Position numbers and translations under genes: made by a program
Notes under the pieces: generated by a model
Told to the model about the DNA's origin: nothing
The model's input: only the letters and a program-made list of their open reading frames with translations
The model's database searches: none
Assembly: GCA_051747425.1 (NCBI GenBank)
Contig: JBNJGD010000029.1
Coordinates: forward strand, 1 to 16,978
Length of the DNA stretch: 16,978 nucleotides
Direction: 5' to 3'
Source: HTCC5015 sp051747425
GTDB lineage: Bacteria > Pseudomonadota > Gammaproteobacteria > HTCC5015
In this document: positions 7,042 to 13,588 of the stretch, piece after piece
Numbering within the stretch: position 1 is the first letter of the stretch
How the letters are laid out: each line of letters opens with the position of its first letter

Positions 7042-8081
7042 ACAAGCCTGAAATGAACATAGGTGGAAGAAAAGTTGGTTTAAATCACCCACCTTTGGTG
7101 ATTGCTGAGATTGGTATTAATCACGAAGGCAGTCTGGAGACGGCGTTTGAAATGGTGGATGCTGCGATAGAGGCCGGGGCAGAAGTCATCAAGCACCAGA
7201 CACATGTGGTTGAAGATGAAATGAGCTCTGAAGCAAAAGAGGTCATTCCAGGAAACGCCGATGTATCTATATATGAGATCATGGAGCGTTGTGCGCTCTC
7301 TGAGGCGGATGAGCTTAAGCTGAAAAACTACATAGAAGATAAGGGTGCTATTTTTATCAGCACGCCTTTTTCTAGAGCAGCTGCAGAAAGGTTGCAGCGA
7401 TTCGATGTCGCAGCCTACAAAATAGGGTCGGGAGAATGCAATAATTACCCCTTGATAGAGCTCGTCGCAAGTTACGGAAAACCCATCATTCTCAGCACGG
7501 GAATGAATGACATAGAAAGTATTTCAAAGTCGGTTTCCATTCTGGAAAAGCACCAGGTCGAATACTGCCTTCTGCATTGTACAAATGTTTACCCCACGCC
7601 AGATGAATTGATTCGACTTGGCGGGATGGAGGAACTGTCCAAAAACTTTGAAAATGCAGTCGTCGGTCTGTCCGATCACAGCGTTGATAATTTGGCATGC
7701 CTTGGTGCGGTAGCCCTGGGGGCTTCGGTGCTGGAGCGCCATTTTACAGATAGAAAAGACCGCCCCGGGCCGGACATAAACTGCTCAATGGATATAGAGG
7801 AGTGTCGGCAACTGATTGTTGATTCCAGGCGAATGAGCAAAATGCGAGGTGGAAAAAAAGAGCCTGCCAAGGAAGAGGGGGTAACGATTGATTTTGCTTA
7901 TGCAAGTGTCGTTTCAATAAAGGAAATCAAGGCTGGAGAAGAATTCTCTAGTGAGAACATATGGGTGAAAAGGCCAGGAACAGGTGATTTTCCAGCGGAA
8001 AAATATAATGAACTAGTCGGCAACACGGCGTTGCGGGATATTGCCAAAGACACACAGATCAAGGTGGACGATGTAAAATGA
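7038..8081 (+). CDS. neuB: N-acetylneuraminate synthase
   Basis: This enzyme condenses N-acetylmannosamine with phosphoenolpyruvate to give N-acetylneuraminic acid in the cytosol. The 347-residue protein has a TIM-barrel part (about 18-265) followed by a C-terminal SAF/antifreeze-like domain (about 287-347) that closes the partner's active site in the dimer. Visible motifs are AEIGINHEG (23-31), KHQTH (52-56), KIGSGECNNYPL (128-139), LSDHS (211-215) and ERHFTDR (233-239). His214 and His235 correspond to the metal-binding histidines known in the family. The sequence is very close to the E. coli NeuB pattern, which supports neuraminic rather than legionaminic acid. It starts at a GTG that overlaps the neuA TGA (GTGA), with AGAGG 6 bases upstream. 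Confidence 0.95.
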   Translation: MNKPEMNIGGRKVGLNHPPLVIAEIGINHEGSLETAFEMVDAAIEAGAEVIKHQTHVVEDEMSSEAKEVIPGNADVSIYEIMERCALSEADELKLKNYIEDKGAIFISTPFSRAAAERLQRFDVAAYKIGSGECNNYPLIELVASYGKPIILSTGMNDIESISKSVSILEKHQVEYCLLHCTNVYPTPDELIRLGGMEELSKNFENAVVGLSDHSVDNLACLGAVALGASVLERHFTDRKDRPGPDINCSMDIEECRQLIVDSRRMSKMRGGKKEPAKEEGVTIDFAYASVVSIKEIKAGEEFSSENIWVKRPGTGDFPAEKYNELVGNTALRDIAKDTQIKVDDVK

Positions 8082-9205
8082 AAAAAATTCTTTTTCTGAC
8101 AGGGACCAGGGCTGATTTTGGGAAATTGAAGCCGCTGATGCGAAAAGTGTCGGAGGATAAAGAATTTGAACTCTCGGTATTCGTCACCGGCATGCACATG
8201 CTTTCCAAATATGGCAACACCCAGCTGGAGGTCGAGAAGGCGGGCTTCACCAATATATATAAGTTCGTCAACCAGCATTCCCAGGATACGATGGATATTA
8301 CCTTGTCTAAGACAATTACCGGTCTTTCCGATTATGTCAAAGAGAATCGACCTGACATGATAGTGATTCATGGCGATCGCGTTGAAGCGCTGGCTGGAGC
8401 AATTGTGGGAAGCCTCAATAATATTCTTGTCGCCCATGTTGAAGGTGGAGAGGTGTCTGGAACTATAGACGAATCTATCCGACATGCTGTTAGCAAGATG
8501 TCTCACATTCATTATGTAAGCAATGAAAAGGCAAAAAAAAGATTGTTGTCCATGGGCGAAAATAAGGCGTCAATTTTCGTTATTGGATCGCCAGACCTTG
8601 ATGTTATGTCTTCGCCCGATTTGCCAGATTTGTTCGCGGTTAAAGAGCACTACGATATCGGCTTTTCTGAGTATGCCATAGCCTTGCTACACCCGGTGAC
8701 AACAAATTTAGAGAACATCAAGGAGGAGGCAGGGGTCTTTGTTGATGCCTTAATTGAATCACGGGTCCCGTATATTGTTGTATACCCAAACAATGACATT
8801 GGCAATTCCGACATACTCGACCAATATCAAAGATTGAATGAAATAGATCGTTTTAAACTTTTTCCAAGCATTGCATTTGAGTCTTTTCTGGTGCTCCTGA
8901 AGAACTCAAAATTTATTGTCGGCAATTCCAGTGCTGGCGTTCGTGAGGCGCCTTTTTATGGCGTGCCCGGTATTAATATAGGCAGTCGCCAGAAGAACAG
9001 GTCTAATGCCGAGGCTATTATCAACTGCGAGTTTTGTGAGAAGCAAATATTAAAATGCATTGATAATGCGTTGCGCTCAAATTTTGATGCTTTTTCTGAG
9101 TTCGGTGTGGGGGATAGCAGTGTAAAATTCCTGCAGTCAATCAAGGGCAGCAGTGTCTGGGGATGTGATATACAAAAAGAGTTTTTCGGTTTTAGTGAAG
9201 AATAG
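8078..9205 (+). CDS. neuC: hydrolysing UDP-GlcNAc 2-epimerase
   Basis: This is a NeuC-type, GT-B-fold enzyme of 375 residues that converts UDP-GlcNAc to N-acetylmannosamine plus UDP, feeding NeuB. Motifs are GTRADFGKLK (9-18), HGDR (98-101), HVEGGEVSGTIDE (120-132), HPVT (205-208), GNSSAGVREAP (282-292) and INIGSRQKNR (299-308), all diagnostic of the hydrolysing epimerases. The ATG overlaps the neuB TGA (ATGA), so all three sialic acid genes are translationally coupled. LegG-like enzymes acting on 6-deoxy diacetamido sugars share the motifs, so exact substrate rests on the NeuB type next to it. Confidence 0.92.
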   Translation: MKKILFLTGTRADFGKLKPLMRKVSEDKEFELSVFVTGMHMLSKYGNTQLEVEKAGFTNIYKFVNQHSQDTMDITLSKTITGLSDYVKENRPDMIVIHGDRVEALAGAIVGSLNNILVAHVEGGEVSGTIDESIRHAVSKMSHIHYVSNEKAKKRLLSMGENKASIFVIGSPDLDVMSSPDLPDLFAVKEHYDIGFSEYAIALLHPVTTNLENIKEEAGVFVDALIESRVPYIVVYPNNDIGNSDILDQYQRLNEIDRFKLFPSIAFESFLVLLKNSKFIVGNSSAGVREAPFYGVPGINIGSRQKNRSNAEAIINCEFCEKQILKCIDNALRSNFDAFSEFGVGDSSVKFLQSIKGSSVWGCDIQKEFFGFSEE

Positions 9206-9254
9206 CCTGACTGTGCTTTCGCATAAAGTTTTCTTGATGTTTGAGGTTTGAAGA

Positions 9255-11735
9255 ATGAAAGCTTCTCTTACAATTGTGAGTGCAACCGGGCAATTTAACT
9301 ATGCCGCACGATATTTGTCGGAAAAGGATCGTTTCGATGTAAATGTGCTTCTTCTGATTTCATACAAGGGTGGTGTCGTAGCGGAGCAGATATTGACTTC
9401 CCCCTATTCTGATGTCTTTGATGAAATTGTTATTTTTGAGCCGGCTCCAGATTCCACGCATGGCATTAACAAGGAAGCTAGCCGGAGAACATGCAAAAAA
9501 TTCTCCTCTATCGAAAAGAACTTGTCTAAAAAATACAAATTCGACAGTATTTTTTATGGTGTTGTAGCGTACCTGCCTGTATACAATTTCATTTACACGA
9601 GAATGCGCGATGCTTTTCCCGAAGCAGAGACGGTCGTAGTTGAGGATGGTACAGCAACATACCTTCTTAATGATAAGAAGCTTTTCCGTTTCATGGCGGC
9701 TCCGGTGCGACGGAAGCTGATTAAGCTGGCGGGGCAATTTCTCAGGCGCGATATCGGGGTTGCAACTCTGCTGCGCTTTCTTGTTTACAAGGTATTTGGG
9801 TATGTGCCCAGGCCCGTATATGCCTCTGGGGTCAAGTATTCAAGAGATTTCATCGCCGACAAATTCGTTGTCAGTCAGTCAGATTTATTAATGCTGCCTC
9901 CCAAGTGTAGGGGAGCTTCTGTAGAGGAGTTTCGGGTTAGTTATGCCAGGAGTAGCGCGCGGCTTATTGGGGATATTGATCCTGCTATACCCGTTTTTAT
10001 AGACCAAAGTTTTGGCCTTCCCGGAGGCGAGCACATAAGAGTGCTTGATAAGGTCTTTTCGCGGAGAGGGTTGAGTGAGGTTTATTTCAAGGCTCATCCA
10101 AAAGAAAGGAAAAGCTATAAACGGATTCTTGATGGGGTTCAGACAAAGACAAACTTCTGTCTTGTTGGTGATGGAGTCAGTGCTGAAGAAATGGTGGCTG
10201 CGACCGGGGTGCATTCAGTTCTTGGGTTTAATTCAACAGCTCTTTTTAACTTGATGGAGTCGTCTGATGTTGGGTTTATCCTGCAGGATTATTTGAACTG
10301 TATGCCTCTGCGCTATTACCCGTTATTTTATTCAAGGATTCACTTTATGGTAAGGACCTTTAACGGGTTGGTTAAAGTGTTTTCTGTGGATTCGAGTGCC
10401 ATCTCTACTACGGCTATTCGTTTTAAGCGATTTGTTGGGTTTTTTCCTCTGGTCTGGCATTACATCTCAAAGATAAAGTCCCGCTTGAATAGTGTGCTCG
10501 AAGAAAAATTTGAGAAAGTAGGTAGGCAAGATATCCAAAGCATAATAAAGAAAGAAAAGGCAGGTTTCGCTGAAAAGTATCAGGGGGAAGTTGATTCCTC
10601 CTTGATCCTGTTTGAAAGTTATGCCGGAAGCTTCTCATGCTCTCCCAAGGCAATATTCGAATTTATGCTTCAATCTGGGCGCTATAGAGATCACACATTT
10701 GTGTGGGCCGTCTCTGAACGGCTGGATGACGCTTCCCGTGCCAGCCTGGAGAGTCACCCGAATGTGAGGCTGGTGGAGTATGCCAGCTTAGAGTATGAGT
10801 GGTACTTGTCTGTTGCAGGAACGGTTGTAAGCAATTCACGCCTGTATCGAAGTTTTGTAAAAAAGCCAGGGCAGTTCGTTTTGCAAACATGGCACGGAAC
10901 GCCGTTCAAACAGGATGCGCTTTCCATCCTGCCAAAGGGCGACAAATCAGGGTCTGCCCGGCGCATTGCGACTAATGATGCCGATGTCAGCAACTATTCA
11001 GTACTTTTGGCCCAGAACCAGTTCAGCGTGGATAAGTTTACAAAAACATTCGATTTGGCGCGTCACCATCATGTCTCCCTTTGTAAAACTGGCTATCCCA
11101 GAAACGATGTTTTGGCTCAACCCAGGGCATCTTTTGATGCCAGCTGTTTCAAACGGCAATTCAGTATCCCTGAAGATAAAAAAATTATACTTTTTGCGCC
11201 AACATGGCGTGACCATCATAAGAAAAAGTCATTGGCGATGACCCGGTATTGGGATTTCAAACGCTGGCAAGAGGCCCTGTCAGAGGAATACCATATTATT
11301 TTTCGTGGCCACTATTTTTTTAAAGATGCCATTCCGTTTGATTCGTATCATGGTTTTGTGACTGACCTGTCAGGCTACAATGATATCAATCACCTCTTCA
11401 TGGCCAGCGATATGCTGGTAACGGATTATTCGAGCTGTATGTTTGATTTTTCCGTTTTAGGGAAGCCGATGATTTTCTTTATGCCCGATTATAATGCCTA
11501 TGTGCGTTTGTCCAGAAAACTTCACCTGAATCCCTTCACCGAATTGCCCGGTCCCGTCGTTCTCTCCAATGATGATTTACTCGCATCCATAAGTGACCAT
11601 GGCAATATCTTGACCAAATACAAGTCGGAGTATGCCGACTTTGTTTCCCGTTTTAATGCTTACGACGATGGGTGTGCCGCAGAGCGTGTTGTTGCTTTGA
11701 TGGAGCGAGAAACGCCCCTTTCACAAGCGAAGTAG
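9255..11735 (+). CDS. fusion: sialyltransferase-like domain + TagF-like CDP-glycerol glycerophosphotransferase (candidate polymerase)
   Basis: This 826-residue protein combines two glycan-building modules. In the N-terminal part, VVVEDGTATYLL (127-138) contains the EDG motif (130-132), KAHP (279-282) the HP motif, and GFNSTALF (324-331) a serine/threonine motif. Together these mark the bacterial sialyltransferase superfamily (GT38/GT52-like). The second part, from about 440, has TWHGTPFK (545-552), FAPTWRD (647-653), an FRGH histidine at 686, and VTDYSS (722-727), the TagF-type glycerophosphotransferase signature. No signal peptide or clear membrane span is seen; a hydrophobic, basic linker lies around 390-415. 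It follows neuC by 49 bases with GAGG 8 bases before the ATG. Its likely donors, CMP-sialic acid and CDP-glycerol, are both made by neighbouring genes. I infer a processive polymerase joining sialic acid and glycerol phosphate; a bifunctional decorating enzyme is the alternative. Confidence 0.85.
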   Translation: MKASLTIVSATGQFNYAARYLSEKDRFDVNVLLLISYKGGVVAEQILTSPYSDVFDEIVIFEPAPDSTHGINKEASRRTCKKFSSIEKNLSKKYKFDSIFYGVVAYLPVYNFIYTRMRDAFPEAETVVVEDGTATYLLNDKKLFRFMAAPVRRKLIKLAGQFLRRDIGVATLLRFLVYKVFGYVPRPVYASGVKYSRDFIADKFVVSQSDLLMLPPKCRGASVEEFRVSYARSSARLIGDIDPAIPVFIDQSFGLPGGEHIRVLDKVFSRRGLSEVYFKAHPKERKSYKRILDGVQTKTNFCLVGDGVSAEEMVAATGVHSVLGFNSTALFNLMESSDVGFILQDYLNCMPLRYYPLFYSRIHFMVRTFNGLVKVFSVDSSAISTTAIRFKRFVGFFPLVWHYISKIKSRLNSVLEEKFEKVGRQDIQSIIKKEKAGFAEKYQGEVDSSLILFESYAGSFSCSPKAIFEFMLQSGRYRDHTFVWAVSERLDDASRASLESHPNVRLVEYASLEYEWYLSVAGTVVSNSRLYRSFVKKPGQFVLQTWHGTPFKQDALSILPKGDKSGSARRIATNDADVSNYSVLLAQNQFSVDKFTKTFDLARHHHVSLCKTGYPRNDVLAQPRASFDASCFKRQFSIPEDKKIILFAPTWRDHHKKKSLAMTRYWDFKRWQEALSEEYHIIFRGHYFFKDAIPFDSYHGFVTDLSGYNDINHLFMASDMLVTDYSSCMFDFSVLGKPMIFFMPDYNAYVRLSRKLHLNPFTELPGPVVLSNDDLLASISDHGNILTKYKSEYADFVSRFNAYDDGCAAERVVALMERETPLSQAK

Positions 11736-11752
11736 GTGAGCGGGAACGGTTC

Positions 11753-12709
11753 ATGAACTTTGATGTTTTTAACGGCGACGCCGACGGCATCGGTTCGTTG
11801 ATCCAGCTGAGGCTGGCCGAGCCGATGGAGTCTGGCCTGATTACGGGGGTCAAACGCGACATCGCCCTGGTGCAGCAAGTGCCCACGGACCGTCCGGTGT
11901 CGGTCACCGCCCTGGACATCAGCCTGGCCAAAAATCGCAAAGCCGTGGATGCCCTGCTGGTCGCCGGTAGCAGCGTGGACTACACCGACCACCACAGCTA
12001 CGGCGACAGCCTGCCGGAGCACCCGAATTTCACCGCCCACATTGATACTTCTGCCACTACCTGCACCGGGCTTTTGGTCAATCACCGCCTGAGCCGTCGC
12101 TTCGAGCGCTGGGCCATCGTCTGTGCCTTTGGCGACAACCTCAACGAAGTGGCCCGGGGGCTGTGTCAGGTCCAGCAACTGAGTGATGAGCAAACCCGGC
12201 AACTCCAGCAATTCGGCGTGGCCGTCAACTACAACGCCTACGGCAGCACCGTGGAAGACCTGCACTACCACCCCGCGGACCTCTACCGCAGCCTGCTGCC
12301 CTATGAGGACCCGCTGGACTGCATTGCCGACGGCCAGTCAGTTTTTCAACCGCTCTACCAGGCCTATTGCGATGACATGAACAAGGGTCTGGCCGCCCCG
12401 GTGGTCAGCGACGGCGACAGCGCTTTCGTCGTGGAACTGCCCGATGAAGCCTGGGCCAGAAGGGTCAGCGGTGTGCTGGGCAACGAGCTGGCCAATCGCC
12501 ACCCCGAGCGGGCCGTGGCCATTCTCAGTCGCAACGCCCAAGGCGGTTATACCGCTAGTATCCGTGCCCCGCTCAACAACCGCCAGGGCGCTTCCGACCT
12601 GGCCGGGCGTTTTCCCAGCGGTGGCGGTCGCGCCGCCGCCGCTGGCATCAATCATCTGGACGACGGCCAACTCGACGAATTTCTAAAGGCCCTTCACGCC
12701 TTCTGGTAA
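11753..12709 (+). CDS. DHH/DHHA1-family phosphoesterase
   Basis: This predicted cytosolic, metal-dependent phosphoesterase has 318 residues. Asp4, Asp9 and Asp11 lie in DVFNGDADG; further metal-site residues are Asp55 and the DHH triad at 79-81. GGGRAAAAGIN (290-300) is a variant of the DHHA1 substrate-binding GGGH motif, with Arg where His is usual. Family members cleave short oligonucleotides, cyclic dinucleotides or other phosphoesters; the substrate here cannot be named. I chose the ATG at 11753, 17 bases after the polymerase stop: GGGA lies 7 bases upstream and the DHH fold begins immediately. The in-frame ATG at 11672 lies inside the upstream gene and adds a Cys-rich stretch foreign to the family. 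The gene is sharply more GC-rich than the sialic acid operon, marking the boundary back to core-like DNA. Confidence 0.85.
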   Translation: MNFDVFNGDADGIGSLIQLRLAEPMESGLITGVKRDIALVQQVPTDRPVSVTALDISLAKNRKAVDALLVAGSSVDYTDHHSYGDSLPEHPNFTAHIDTSATTCTGLLVNHRLSRRFERWAIVCAFGDNLNEVARGLCQVQQLSDEQTRQLQQFGVAVNYNAYGSTVEDLHYHPADLYRSLLPYEDPLDCIADGQSVFQPLYQAYCDDMNKGLAAPVVSDGDSAFVVELPDEAWARRVSGVLGNELANRHPERAVAILSRNAQGGYTASIRAPLNNRQGASDLAGRFPSGGGRAAAAGINHLDDGQLDEFLKALHAFW

Positions 12710-12718
12710 CCCTCCCCA

Positions 12719-12792
12719 TCATCGCGAGGAGCGCAGCGACGCGGCGATCTGCCAGCCGGTTCCCGCAGATTGCTTCGCTTCGCTCGCAATGA
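12719..12792. repeat. interspersed palindromic repeat, copy A
   Basis: The element begins TCATCGCGAGGAGCGCAGCG and ends with CTCGCAATGA, so its ends are near-inverted repeats that can pair into a long hairpin around a short centre containing CCGGTTCCC. It is the first of two tandem copies between the DHH gene and cysC. Related copies are at 12803, 15364, 16647 (partial) and 16703. It encodes no transposase, so it resembles a mobilised palindromic or MITE-like unit. Confidence 0.8.
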
Positions 12793-12802
12793 CAGGTGCC
12801 GC

Positions 12803-12878
12803 CATTGCGAGGAGGCGCCAGCCGACGCGGCAATCTGCCGAACGGTTCCCGCAGATTGCTTCGCTCCGCTCGCAATGA
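12803..12878. repeat. interspersed palindromic repeat, copy B
   Basis: This is the second tandem copy, 10 bases after copy A, with the same CATTGCGAG and CTCGCAATGA ends. Its left arm has small insertions (GGCGCCAGCC) compared with copy A, so the two are diverged rather than a fresh duplication. A CCCCGCCGCGAC string just after it (12887-12898) matches the tail of the REP-like family and may be a decayed REP. Confidence 0.8.
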
Positions 12879-12943
12879 CAGGCCGCCCCCGCCGCGACAG
12901 ATCGGCCCCGCAGGCCAAGGCACACAGAGCCGCCCGTATAGGG

Positions 12944-12949
12944 TAGAAT
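12944..12949 (+). promoter_or_regulatory. candidate -10 element for cysC
   Basis: TAGAAT matches the sigma-70 -10 consensus at five of six positions. The hexamer 17 bases upstream (12921-12926) matches only three of six in the -35. A start near 12956 would give a leader of about 25 bases carrying AAGGAG. It lies after the two palindromic repeats, so cysC probably has its own promoter rather than relying on the DHH transcript. Confidence 0.35.
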
Positions 12950-12981
12950 CCCGCTCAATAAAAAAGCACAAGGAGCACGCC

Positions 12982-13584
12982 GTGAGCACCAACACCGTCT
13001 GGCACGACCACAAAATCTCCCGCGCCGAGCGCGCCAGTCAGAAAAATCAGCGCCCCTGCATTATCTGGTTTACCGGTCTCAGCGGTTCGGGCAAGTCCAC
13101 CGTGGCCAATGCCCTGGATGTGGCCCTGCAAAGGGACGGCTACCACACCTTCCTGCTCGACGGCGACAATGTCCGTCACGGCCTCAACAAGGACCTGGGG
13201 TTTTCCGATGAAGACCGGGTGGAGAACATCCGCCGCATCGGCGAGGTGGGCAAACTGTTCACCGACGCCGGCCTGATTGTACTCACCGCCTTTATCTCGC
13301 CCTTCGCCAGCGACCGCCGCCTGGTGCGCAATATGTTCCCCGCTGGCGAGTTTATTGAGGTTTTTCTGGATACCCCGCTGGAAACCTGCGAAGAGCGCGA
13401 CCCCAAAGGCCTCTACAAAAAGGCCCGGGCCGGCGAGATTCCCCACTTCACCGGCATCGACTCGCCCTACGAGGCCCCCAAGCGCGCCGAACTGACCCTC
13501 AACACCGCCGAGCTGGACATCGACCAGTGTGTGGCCGAGTTGCGCAAACACCTGGTCGACAACGGCCTGATCGAGCAGCGCTGA
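12982..13584 (+). CDS. cysC: adenylylsulfate (APS) kinase
   Basis: This cytosolic enzyme phosphorylates adenylylsulfate to PAPS in sulfate activation. The 200-residue protein, a normal family length, shows a Walker A P-loop GLSGSGKS (32-39) and then the APS kinase blocks DGDNVRHGLNKDLGF, RVENIRRIGEVGKLF, FISPFASDR and DPKGLYKKARAGEI. I chose the GTG at 12982 because AAGGAG lies 6 bases upstream and the N-terminus STNTVWH matches the family. The same frame stays open back to 12796, but that part is translated palindromic repeat. The next gene, a likely sulfate transporter, begins 4 bases after the stop. No cysDN is seen in the window. PAPS could serve assimilation or glycan sulfation; no sulfotransferase is visible here. 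Confidence 0.95.
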   Translation: MSTNTVWHDHKISRAERASQKNQRPCIIWFTGLSGSGKSTVANALDVALQRDGYHTFLLDGDNVRHGLNKDLGFSDEDRVENIRRIGEVGKLFTDAGLIVLTAFISPFASDRRLVRNMFPAGEFIEVFLDTPLETCEERDPKGLYKKARAGEIPHFTGIDSPYEAPKRAELTLNTAELDIDQCVAELRKHLVDNGLIEQR

Positions 13585-13588
13585 CACC

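Noticed and set aside
7898..8512. 204-codon open frame on the minus strand across neuB/neuC
   Set aside because: It is antisense to two clearly coding, overlapping genes with full family motifs, and its translation shows no recognisable domain.
11672..11752. Upstream in-frame ATG for the DHH phosphoesterase
   Set aside because: It lies inside the polymerase gene and adds a Cys/Arg-rich stretch. The DHH fold starts at the ATG at 11753.
12796..12981. N-terminal extension of CysC
   Set aside because: The first 62 residues are repeat-derived, and AAGGAG is correctly spaced only for the GTG at 12982.
12648..13013. Several open frames on both strands in the repeat region before cysC
   Set aside because: They are translations of the palindromic repeats (for example CHCERSEAI and SLRAKRSNL), a familiar artefact of this repeat type.
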